This document shows, one piece after another, positions 38,016 through 44,876 of a stretch of DNA of 64,000 bases. The stretch comes from Candidatus Phaeomarinobacter ectocarpi (GTDB lineage: Bacteria; Pseudomonadota; Alphaproteobacteria; CGMCC-115125), in assembly GCF_000689395.1 (NCBI RefSeq), contig NZ_HG966617.1, positions 1,363,274-1,427,273 on the forward strand, read 5' to 3'. The notes under the pieces were generated by a model, which was not told the origin of the DNA, made no database searches, and saw nothing but the letters and a program-made list of their open reading frames with translations. Position 1 is the stretch's first letter; the number at the start of each line of letters is the position of its first letter. Made by a program: the position numbers and the translations under genes.

Positions 38016-39047
38016 ATGAAAATCCCTGAAGGATACCGTGTCCGCCTGGACCCTGAAGACGAGTACTGCCACGAGCCTGACGCAGCGTCCAACTACAATG
38101 AGAGCATGTATTTCAACATGTTCGATCCTGCTCAGAAGATCGGTGGCTGGTTCCGTCTGGGCAACCGCCCGAACGAGGGCTACGCCGAAATGACCAATTG
38201 CCTGTATCTGCCAGATGGGCGTGTCGCCTTCATGTATGCGCGCCCCAAGATCGACGGCAACAAGGAGCTAAAGGCCGGCGGCATGCATTTTGAGGTCGTG
38301 GAGCCATTCAAAAAGCTGCGCGTGACATACAAAGGCAAGGTCTGCGTGCTGACTGATCCCAACGAAATGGCCGACCCGGCAGGCGCCTTCAAGAACAACC
38401 CCATCGTCGATTGCGAGGTTGATCTCACCTATGAAGGCGTCTCGCCGATGTTTGGCGGTGAGACCGTGAAAGAGGACGGCTCGTCGCTGGAGATCGATCC
38501 GGAGAAGAGTTTCGCCAAGGCCCATTACGAGCAGCACATGGCCGCCAAGGGGCATTTCATTATTGGCGATGAACGCTTTGAGGTGTCCGGCCACGGCCTG
38601 CGCGACAAGTCCTGGGGCCCCCGATACTGGCAGGCGATCCACTGGTATCGCTGGTTGCCGATGAACTTTGGCGCCGACTTCGCGATGATGATTTCCATTG
38701 TCACCAATGCCGAAGGTCAAAGCCGCATGGGTGGCATGGTGCTGAAAGACGGAAAGTACGACCTGATTGAGCATGCGGAGATTGACAGCGACTGGGACGA
38801 CAACTGGTACCAGACCGCCCTCACCGCCCGCATCAAGACTGAAAGCGGCACTGACTATGAAGTTTCAGGCAAGGTGATGTCACTCATTCCCTTGCGCAAC
38901 CGGCGCAAGACGCCGGACGGCGAAGAAATGCTGACCCGCATCACCGAAGGCATGACCGAGTACACCTGCAACGGTCAGGTCGGCTATGGACTGTCGGAAT
39001 ATCTCGACCAGATTGTGGACGGCAAACCAGTGAGCATCGCGTCATGA
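38016..39047 (+). CDS. DUF7064/DUF7065-like protein
   Basis: 343 residues. The pattern MYFNMFDPAQKIGGWFRLGNRPNEGYAE followed by RYEVSGHGLRDKSWGPRYWQAIHWYRW is typical of a two-domain beta-rich family distantly like AttH/CrtC hydratases, often placed beside phosphotransferase and acyl-CoA genes in alphaproteobacteria. Two aromatic- and Asp/Lys-rich segments could form the active site, but no reaction is known. The start at 38016 has GAGGAAA upstream; the frame is open for 36 codons before it. Its TGA overlaps the next ATG (ATGA). Confidence 0.7.
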   Translation: MKIPEGYRVRLDPEDEYCHEPDAASNYNESMYFNMFDPAQKIGGWFRLGNRPNEGYAEMTNCLYLPDGRVAFMYARPKIDGNKELKAGGMHFEVVEPFKKLRVTYKGKVCVLTDPNEMADPAGAFKNNPIVDCEVDLTYEGVSPMFGGETVKEDGSSLEIDPEKSFAKAHYEQHMAAKGHFIIGDERFEVSGHGLRDKSWGPRYWQAIHWYRWLPMNFGADFAMMISIVTNAEGQSRMGGMVLKDGKYDLIEHAEIDSDWDDNWYQTALTARIKTESGTDYEVSGKVMSLIPLRNRRKTPDGEEMLTRITEGMTEYTCNGQVGYGLSEYLDQIVDGKPVSIAS

Positions 39048-40075
39048 GTAGCGCTGCCAAACTGGATGACACGCCGCACGCGCTGGCACAGCCGCTCAAA
39101 AAAGCTCTGGAACGTGTGTGGGCCAATACGGAATATGTGGGCGGCGTCCGCCGGTTATCCGGTGGCGCGAGCCAGGAAACCTGGGCATTTGAAGCGCAGG
39201 CCGGGCACCACAATCACCGCCTGATCCTGCGTCGCGCCCCAGGCGGCACGACGAACAACAAGCGCGATACAGCGGTTCCTCTGGCGACCGAAGCCGCGCT
39301 CATTCAACTGGCCGCCAAGCAGGGCGTGCCGGTTCCACCGGTGAAGCTTGTGCTCAATGAGGCCGATGATCTGGGCGATGGTTTTGTGATGGACCGCATT
39401 GAAGGCGAAACCATAGCCCGCAAGATACTGCGCGATGCCGAATATGCCGACGCCCGGCCAAAGCTGGCGCGCCAGTGCGGGGAAATCCTGGCCCGCATTC
39501 ACGCCGTGCCACGCAGCTCCCTGCCGGAGATACAGACCTCACCGGCCCGGTCTGAAATCGACAAGTATCGCGACATCTACAACTCGATGAAGCACCCTCA
39601 CCCGGTCTTCGAGCTGGCGTTCAGATATCTGGAAGACAATCTCCCGACCGATGACAGCCTGACACTCGTGCATGGCGATTTCCGCAATGGCAATCTGATG
39701 ATCGGGGCGGACGGTGTGCGTGCGGTACTCGACTGGGAACTCGCCCATGTGGGCGACCCGATGGAGGACCTTGGCTGGATTTGCGTCAACTCCTGGCGCT
39801 TTGGCGAGATTGATAATCCGGTCGGAGGCTTTGGGTCTCGCGAGGACATGTTTGCCGGCTATGAAGCCGCCGGCGGTGCAGCAATTGACCCGGAGCGCGT
39901 CAAATACTGGGAAGTTCTGGGTACGCTCAAATGGGGCATCATGTGCATGATCATGGTGTCCGCCTTCTCAAGTGGCATGGACCGCTCCGTTGAGCGTGCA
40001 GCCATCGGCAGGCGGTCGTCTGAAACCGAAATCGACCTTCTCACCCTTCTGGCACCGCGCGGAGGACAAAAATAA
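39044..40075 (+). CDS. APH/choline-kinase-like phosphotransferase (ACAD10/YcbJ type)
   Basis: 343 residues with the protein-kinase-like fold. Catalytic loop LVHGDFRNGNLMI (near 206-218) and metal-binding DWELAHVGDPMEDLGW (near 229-244). This branch works with acyl-CoA dehydrogenases in some organisms, where phosphorylation of a 4-hydroxyacyl-CoA precedes its breakdown; that role is possible here because a hydratase is in the same operon. Overlaps the gene before by 4 bp and the gene after by 1 bp. Confidence 0.86.
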   Translation: MSSAAKLDDTPHALAQPLKKALERVWANTEYVGGVRRLSGGASQETWAFEAQAGHHNHRLILRRAPGGTTNNKRDTAVPLATEAALIQLAAKQGVPVPPVKLVLNEADDLGDGFVMDRIEGETIARKILRDAEYADARPKLARQCGEILARIHAVPRSSLPEIQTSPARSEIDKYRDIYNSMKHPHPVFELAFRYLEDNLPTDDSLTLVHGDFRNGNLMIGADGVRAVLDWELAHVGDPMEDLGWICVNSWRFGEIDNPVGGFGSREDMFAGYEAAGGAAIDPERVKYWEVLGTLKWGIMCMIMVSAFSSGMDRSVERAAIGRRSSETEIDLLTLLAPRGGQK

Positions 40076-40464
40076 TGCAGGACCAACCCGCAGCCCACGA
40101 CCTTGTGACGGCCGTGCGCGAGTTTCTTGAAAAAGTGGCGATGCCAAAGCTGGAAGGCCACGACGCTTTCCATGCCCGCGTGGCCGCAAATGCCCTGGCC
40201 ATCGTCGAACGCGAGCTGGCCATTGCGCCCAAAGACAACGCGCAGGAAGTTGATCGCCTTGAAGCCCTGCTGGGCCATGGCGGCACATTGCAGGACTTGA
40301 ACGAAGAGCTCTGCACGGAGATCCGCGAAGGACGCGTCACATTGGACACGCCCCACCTGGCAGATCATCTGTGGGCCACCACGCTCACCAAACTGTCCAT
40401 CGATCAGCCGCGCTACGCCGCCTACAAAAGAGCGATTGAGCACACCAACACGCTCGATGTGTAA
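40075..40464 (+). CDS. DUF6285 protein
   Basis: 129 residues, mostly helical: LVTAVREFLEKVAMPKLEGHDAFHARVAANALAIVERELA. This small family almost always follows an APH-like phosphotransferase, as here, so it is likely an accessory subunit. The start codon overlaps the phosphotransferase stop (TAATG). Confidence 0.82.
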   Translation: MQDQPAAHDLVTAVREFLEKVAMPKLEGHDAFHARVAANALAIVERELAIAPKDNAQEVDRLEALLGHGGTLQDLNEELCTEIREGRVTLDTPHLADHLWATTLTKLSIDQPRYAAYKRAIEHTNTLDV

Positions 40465-40485
40465 CCCCTCAGCAGGAGACAAGTC

Positions 40486-41283
40486 ATGATCATGATGTCT
40501 GATGACGGCCCGGTTGCCATCGTAACCTTTGAAAATCCGCCCATGGGCTACATGAATATGGAGATGGTGAAGGAGCTTGATCGCATCGTCGCGGCCTATG
40601 AGCAGGACGACAATGTGCGGGCCATCGTGTTCACCGGCGGGCTGCCGAATGTTTTTATCCGTCACTACGATGTGGCGGAAATCATTGCGGCAGGTGACTT
40701 CGTCAAATCCACCGGGCGCAGCGTTGACGACATAGTTGAAAGCGCTGCCGCTGAAACTGATATTTCCAACCTGTTCAACCGGGTTGATAACTGCCCCAAG
40801 CCCACCATCGCCGCCATCAACGGCATGTGCATGGGGGGTGGTTTTGAGTTTGCGCTGTGCTGTGATTTCCGGATTGCGGGCCAGGGCGCTTACACGATCG
40901 GTCTTCCGGAAACCAACATTGGCATTTTCCCCGGCGCCGGCGGCACACAGCGGCTACCCCGCGTGATCGGGGAAGCACGGGCACTGGAGATGATCCTGCG
41001 TGGACGCGTCGCCGGTCCGCAGGAAGCCGCAGAGCTCGGCCTGGTTCACCGGTTTGAAACAGGTGACGTTCTTGCCGCCGCCATAGCCCTTGGCAAGGAG
41101 CTGGCGCAAAAGGCACCCCGCTCTCTGGCGGCTGCCAAAATGTTGGTGAAGTCAGCTACCCAGAAAACCCTGTCACAGGGCCTCGCTGACGAGCGCGCAG
41201 AATTCATGCGCCTGCTGGCGGATGATCCTGAAGCCATGGACGCCATGAAAGAGTTTCTGACCGGCGATGGAGAGATTGCCTGA
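40486..41283 (+). CDS. Enoyl-CoA hydratase/isomerase
   Basis: 265 residues, crotonase fold. The glycine-rich oxyanion segment is [23 protein letters not shown], followed by [24 protein letters not shown] with the Glu that acts in hydratases. The first oxyanion loop is RHYDVAEI (near residue 56) instead of the usual FSAGADL, so the first glutamate is absent and substrate range cannot be told. AGGAG lies seven bases upstream of the ATG. Its stop overlaps the YceI start (TGATG). Confidence 0.86.
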   Translation: MIMMSDDGPVAIVTFENPPMGYMNMEMVKELDRIVAAYEQDDNVRAIVFTGGLPNVFIRHYDVAEIIAAGDFVKSTGRSVDDIVESAAAETDISNLFNRVDNCPKPTIAAINGMCMGGGFEFALCCDFRIAGQGAYTIGLPETNIGIFPGAGGTQRLPRVIGEARALEMILRGRVAGPQEAAELGLVHRFETGDVLAAAIALGKELAQKAPRSLAAAKMLVKSATQKTLSQGLADERAEFMRLLADDPEAMDAMKEFLTGDGEIA

Positions 41284-41876
41284 TGCGTTTTCTGTCTGGA
41301 TTGTCCGCGCTGATAGCAGCGTTGCTTGTTGGTTTGACGCCTGCCCGCTCTGAAACCGTGCAGCTGGAATTTGATCCCGGCCACACGCACATCATGTTCA
41401 GCGTCATGCATCTGGGCCTGTCACGGACCTATGGCGAGTTCGAAGACTTTGAAGGACGCGCCGTCCTCGACGTCGACCGTCCCGAAGGTGTGGTCGTTGA
41501 GCTCACCATAGATATTGCCAGTCTGGACAGCGGTCTGCAGGCCCGGGACGACAATCTCATGGGCGGCTCATGGTTCGACGTCAAGGATCATCCAACCATG
41601 ACCTTCAAGGCCACAGGTCTCGACGTGACCAGCGAAACGACGGGGAAACTGACCGGTGACCTCACTCTCCTGGGCGTGACCCGACCAATTCTGCTGGACG
41701 TCGTGTTCAACGGAACCGCATCTGATCCGTTTTCTTCCAGAACAACACGCTGGGGTTTTTCAGCCAACGGCGCTATTAAGCGCTCTGACTTTGGAATGGA
41801 TTTCGGTCTGAGTTTTGTCGGTGATGAGATCACACTGGTGATCGAAACCGAGTTGCTCCAGCGCGACGACGAGTAG
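41283..41876 (+). CDS. YceI family periplasmic lipid-binding protein
   Basis: 197 residues with a signal peptide (cleavage after LTPARS) and the YceI lipocalin-like barrel: ETVQLEFDPGHTHIMFSVMHLGL, MGGSWFDVKDHPTMTFKAT and GDLTLLGVTRPI. Binds isoprenoids or fatty acyl chains in the periplasm. It is the last gene of the five-gene operon, the TGATG overlap suggesting coupling. Confidence 0.9.
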   Translation: MRFLSGLSALIAALLVGLTPARSETVQLEFDPGHTHIMFSVMHLGLSRTYGEFEDFEGRAVLDVDRPEGVVVELTIDIASLDSGLQARDDNLMGGSWFDVKDHPTMTFKATGLDVTSETTGKLTGDLTLLGVTRPILLDVVFNGTASDPFSSRTTRWGFSANGAIKRSDFGMDFGLSFVGDEITLVIETELLQRDDE

Positions 41877-42193
41877 TGGATTGATTCCACATGCTGATCA
41901 TGAGGACACGAAGGTTTGGTCGCGGATTTTGCGCGATCTGCAAGTGATAAAACATAGACACTGTTGGCTTTGGAACGGTGATCTCAATGGAGATGAGCGG
42001 TACCGCCAAGTTATCTCGCTACAGCCCGAGAGAATTTATCCAGTGTCCAAATTTCAAAATCAATTTCAATTAGAGCCTTGGCTTCAGCACAAAGGATTGG
42101 GTGGGCTTCACCCTCTCGACACCAATCAATTTGGGAATTATCCCCTTGAAGCAAGTATAATAAGCCCCTATATTGAAGTCATCGGAGGATACG
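41877..42193. other. Junction between core operon and accessory island
   Basis: About 320 bases with a higher A+T content. A 120-codon frame (41881-42243, TTG start) contains CWLWNG, reminiscent of HNH leader motifs, but it has no ribosome site and reads into the transposase start, so I do not accept it as a gene. TATAAT at 42156-42161 may be a promoter -10 for the transposase. No clear terminal repeat of the insertion element was found. Confidence 0.35.
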
Positions 42194-43069
42194 ATGGCTT
42201 CTCAACTCACAGTTCGCGACTTTTTCAAACGCTTCCCGGATGACGAGGCTTGCCTTACGCACATCATGCAGGTGCGTTACGGCCTAAAGCACGATTGCCG
42301 GGCTTGCGGCGTTGAAGCGACGTTCCACCGTATGAGCAACCGCCGGGCCTATGCGTGTTCCCATTGTGGCGACCACCTGTACCCGACTGCTGGCACTATC
42401 TTTGAGAACACGCGGACGCCCCTGCAACTCTGGTTCTATGCAATTTACCTGTTTGTCACGACGCGCCACGGCGTATCCGGTAAGGAACTGGAGCGCTCGC
42501 TCGGCGTGACCTACAAGACGGCTTGGCGCATGGGCCAGCAAATCCGCGACCTTATGACCAAGGCCGACCAGTTCGACATGCTGCAAGGCCACGTTGAACT
42601 TGATGAGGCTTATGTGGGTGGTCACCGCCCCGGCAAGCGTGGTCGCGGTGCGGCGGGCAAGACGATTGTGATGGGCCTCAAAGAGCGGGATGGCCGCATC
42701 AAGGCCGAAGTGATCCCGAACGTTAAAATGCCCACGCTTCGCGGTGTGGTACTTCGCAATGTTGAGGAAGGCGCTACCGTCTCAACGGACGAACTCATGT
42801 CCTACGGCTTACTGGAAGGCGACGGCTACAAGCACGGTGCCGTGAAGCATGGCGCTAAGGAATGGGCCTATTACGACTACCGGCATGATGCTCTGCACCA
42901 CACTAACAGCGTCGAGTCGTTCTGGCGTCTGTTCAAGAAGTCGGTTGCCGGTACGCATATCCATGTGTCTCAGAAATACATGGGCCGCTACCTTGGCGAG
43001 TTCACTTTTCGGGCGAACCACCGCCAGATGGAGAACGCGATGTTTGATCTTCTGATTGGTGCGGTCTAG
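42194..43069 (+). mobile_element. IS1595-family transposase
   Basis: 291 residues, full length. N-terminal zinc ribbon (Cys35, Cys38, Cys55, Cys58), then helix-turn-helix (KELERSLGVTYKTAWRMGQ), then the ISXO2-like DDE/N catalytic domain: Asp137 in VELDEAYVGG, Asp199 in STDELMSY and Asn238/Glu241 in HHTNSVESFW. GGAGG precedes the ATG. Codon usage is more GC-rich than the genes to its right. Terminal inverted repeats and target duplication could not be defined by eye, so the copy may be degenerate at its ends. Confidence 0.9.
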
Positions 43070-43202
43070 CAACGGCCTTGAGTGCGTCGCCATATTCTTT
43101 GGCATCAATCGGCCCTACGCCACGAGCCTCTTCTTGATCTGCAAAATCGTCTAAGCGATTCAAATCTATAGCCTTTCTAAGACTTAAGCGTTCATCTGCC
43201 AT
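43002..43202 (-). CDS. Small ORF antisense to the transposase 3' end (66 aa)
   Basis: An open frame of 66 codons reads MADERLSLRKAIDLNRLDDF...; the first 45 residues are helical and acidic, the last 20 (SEDQTSRSPSGGGSPEK) lie on the strand opposite to the transposase C-terminus. Similar small proteins seem to accompany some alphaproteobacterial insertion sequences, but I can only recall that loosely. No strong ribosome site. It may be a real passenger gene or a chance frame. Confidence 0.35.
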   Translation of the reverse strand: MADERLSLRKAIDLNRLDDFADQEEARGVGPIDAKEYGDALKAVARPHQSEDQTSRSPSGGGSPEK

Positions 43203-43404
43203 TCTTAACCAACTGAAAAACTTGACGGAATCCGAATAGATTCCTAGTAATAGTACTGCCCCGGCAGGCCGTTGCCTACCGGGGACAGGCGAGCGTCGGT
43301 CCCTTGCTAACGCAAGGTTAGCGAAGCCCTAGCTAAGCTAACAAGACGGCTTGCCACATGGGATACTCCTTTTCTCCCGCGACGGGTCTGGGGGTGTGCC
43401 GCGA
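43203..43404 (-). promoter_or_regulatory. Leader peptide with alternative hairpins (attenuator-like)
   Basis: On the minus strand a strong AAGGAG lies six bases before ATG TGG CAA GCC GTC TTG TTA GCT TAG (43359-43333), an eight-residue peptide. GTTAGC inside its last codons (43342-43337) can pair with GCTAAC (43322-43317), which can instead pair with GTTAGC (43311-43306). A GC-rich hairpin follows (43259-43284, 11-bp stem, one mismatch). This resembles translational attenuation upstream of the 66-residue ORF. Confidence 0.4.
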
Positions 43405-44058
43405 TCAGGAAAGCATGTCATTCCATGCCTCCTGATCATCTGACCCGGATGACTGATCATCGTCCGGGGTAGCGGTGGAGCCGGAGGGAATCGAACCCTC
43501 GGGGGCAGAAGGTGGGAAGCCCTTCCCCCGGCCAGTGACCGGCCCCACGTTAGAACTTGAAGGCCTCGCTTCGGCGGGGCCTTCTCGCATTTTGAACCAA
43601 AGAGAACCGCGCTTCTCCACCTGGTCGCTGTCTTTAAGGCGGTGAAGTGTTGTCCGGACTGTCGTGGCTGTGACGCTGGGCATGCCTAGGCTGGCCATCT
43701 TGTCGCGCAATTCGCTTGGTGAGCGTCCACGTTCTGGATGGTCAAACAGGTCGAACACTTCAAGGATGGCGTTTTTTGTCGCACCCCGCTTGGCGCGTTT
43801 GGGTGGGGTTGAGGCGGACAGGTCGGCGCGATCCACAACTTCAGCGGTTGCGCCGTCGACAGTTTGGCCTGCCAGCACTCGCTCGAGGGCAAGTTGCATC
43901 TCTTTCTGGATAGCGGAGGCTGACTCTGCGCGAGCTTCCGCCGCACCGGCTGTTTTGCCAGCGTGGTAGATGTGGAGGACAAGTTGCTCAAGGTGCGTCG
44001 ACAGTCGACGGATGTACTCGAGGGCCTCATCCAGATCAGACTCGGGTGAACCGCTCAT
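43405..44058 (-). CDS. Coiled-coil / winged-helix protein, third gene of the island operon
   Basis: 217 residues, not assigned to a family. Residues 8-65 form a long amphipathic helix, likely coiled coil; residues 92-157 read as a winged helix (AILEVFDLFDHPERGRSPSELRDKM..VRTTLHRLKDSDQVEKRG). The last 60 residues are low-complexity and are encoded by DNA with strong RNA-like hairpins, so the natural end of the protein may once have been near residue 158. ATG at 44058 overlaps the PIN gene's TGA (ATGA). A sensor or transcription regulator for the operon is a fair guess. Confidence 0.65.
   Translation of the reverse strand: MSGSPESDLDEALEYIRRLSTHLEQLVLHIYHAGKTAGAAEARAESASAIQKEMQLALERVLAGQTVDGATAEVVDRADLSASTPPKRAKRGATKNAILEVFDLFDHPERGRSPSELRDKMASLGMPSVTATTVRTTLHRLKDSDQVEKRGSLWFKMREGPAEARPSSSNVGPVTGRGKGFPPSAPEGSIPSGSTATPDDDQSSGSDDQEAWNDMLS
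43474..43546 (-). other. tRNA-like minihelix (acceptor and T arm) inside the coding region
   Basis: On the minus strand GGGGCCG (43546-43540) pairs with CGGCTCC (43483-43477), seven pairs with a G-U at position 3-70, then A and CC. The T arm GAGGG-TTCGATT-CCCTC (43500-43484) is canonical. In the 39 bases between there is no D arm but a 9-bp stem (GGGGGAAGG with CCTT..CCCCC). Its 73-base length is that of a tRNA. It may be a degenerate tRNA-Ala, an integration site remnant, or a tRNA mimic. Confidence 0.5.
43559..43584. other. Strong hairpin with TTCG tetraloop in coding sequence
   Basis: GAAGGCCTCGC (43559-43569) pairs with GCGGGGCCTTC (43574-43584) around TTCG: 11 pairs, one of them T-G. 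It lies just past the winged-helix domain, 12 bases before the tRNA-like element. Confidence 0.6.
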
Positions 44059-44876
44059 GTAGCGTAACATACTTGAGCCGGCATGCCGCGCAAGCACTTT
44101 TTGCCCATTGGTACGCCCCGTTCGCAACATGTTCTGAATGGGGGTTTTGTTATTCTACTTGCGTCAAGGGGATAAACCCCATCAATTTTTCCATCGTTGG
44201 TAACTAGTATCAATTTAGACGGCATTTGTATTGTTTCAGAAATTGACAGCAGCCCAAAAAGTAAATCTACCCAAACATAAAAGTCTCCGTCGCCGTCATC
44301 ACGGAAGCCGGGCGGCGTTTTTACCCTTTTTCGGTGCCGGGCGACCTGCTGGAAAGCCATGCGTGGTGCATAAGGAACAATTGCATTGTCGGCTAGAGTT
44401 TCCAGAAAAGTAATCGTTTTACGAACGGTGTCAGGATGAAATAGTTCGCTATTTTCGTCTTTGAATGCTTCAAGCCCATCGCTAATTTTTGTGAACGATT
44501 CGCTATTGGTTTTTTTGTACTTGTTGACTTCGCTCTGAAAAGTATCAAATTTTTTCTGCATTCCTTTAGAGATAGAATCAACCGCAGCCAGCTGGTTGTT
44601 CCAGTATTCTTGGATGACTTGTCCAGGCAAGATAATTGGGCCGGAATGCTGTCCGGACAAGTAGTCAACAACATCAGAGCTTTTTTCATGCTGCGGTATC
44701 CTTAGGACGGCATTGGAATCAATAGCTATAGCAGCATCCGCCAGAGTAGCCGCGTCGTCATTGGCCTTCAGAGCAGAGATCAGAGCTTTAAGAGCTGGAA
44801 TTTCAACTCTTCTGTCAAAGACCTCCAGCATCCTTTCAACAATTGCATCGGCACTTGGTGAAGTGCCGCTAGTCAT
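44055..44876 (-). CDS. PIN-like domain nuclease (PIN_8 type)
   Basis: 273 residues. The four acidic PIN residues are visible: Asp53 (AIDSNAVLRI), Glu90 (LPGQVIQEYW), Asp198 (GFRDDGDGDFYVW) and Asp228 (ILVTNDGKIDG), with the PPGF motif of the PIN_8 branch. The domain is predicted to be a metal-dependent RNase or flap-type nuclease. A 44-residue helical N-terminus precedes it and a Cys-rich tail (TCCERGVPMGKKC) follows. Its ATG lies inside the last codons of the DUF262 gene (8-bp overlap), so the two are translationally coupled. Confidence 0.78.
   Translation of the reverse strand: MTSGTSPSADAIVERMLEVFDRRVEIPALKALISALKANDDAATLADAAIAIDSNAVLRIPQHEKSSDVVDYLSGQHSGPIILPGQVIQEYWNNQLAAVDSISKGMQKKFDTFQSEVNKYKKTNSESFTKISDGLEAFKDENSELFHPDTVRKTITFLETLADNAIVPYAPRMAFQQVARHRKRVKTPPGFRDDGDGDFYVWVDLLFGLLSISETIQMPSKLILVTNDGKIDGVYPLDASRITKPPFRTCCERGVPMGKKCLRGMPAQVCYAT

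Noticed and set aside
41881-42243. 120-codon frame with an HNH-like CWLWNG motif before the transposase
   Set aside because: TTG start without a ribosome site, only one short motif resembles HNH proteins, and it overlaps the transposase start.
41877-43404. Exact ends of the IS1595 element
   Set aside because: No pair of terminal inverted repeats or 8-bp target duplication could be matched by eye, so no boundary is claimed.
43300-43546. Idea of a permuted (two-piece) tmRNA on the minus strand
   Set aside because: The acceptor and T arm fit, but both acceptor strands are in the same order as in a tRNA, and no tag reading frame or second GGGG start follows downstream.
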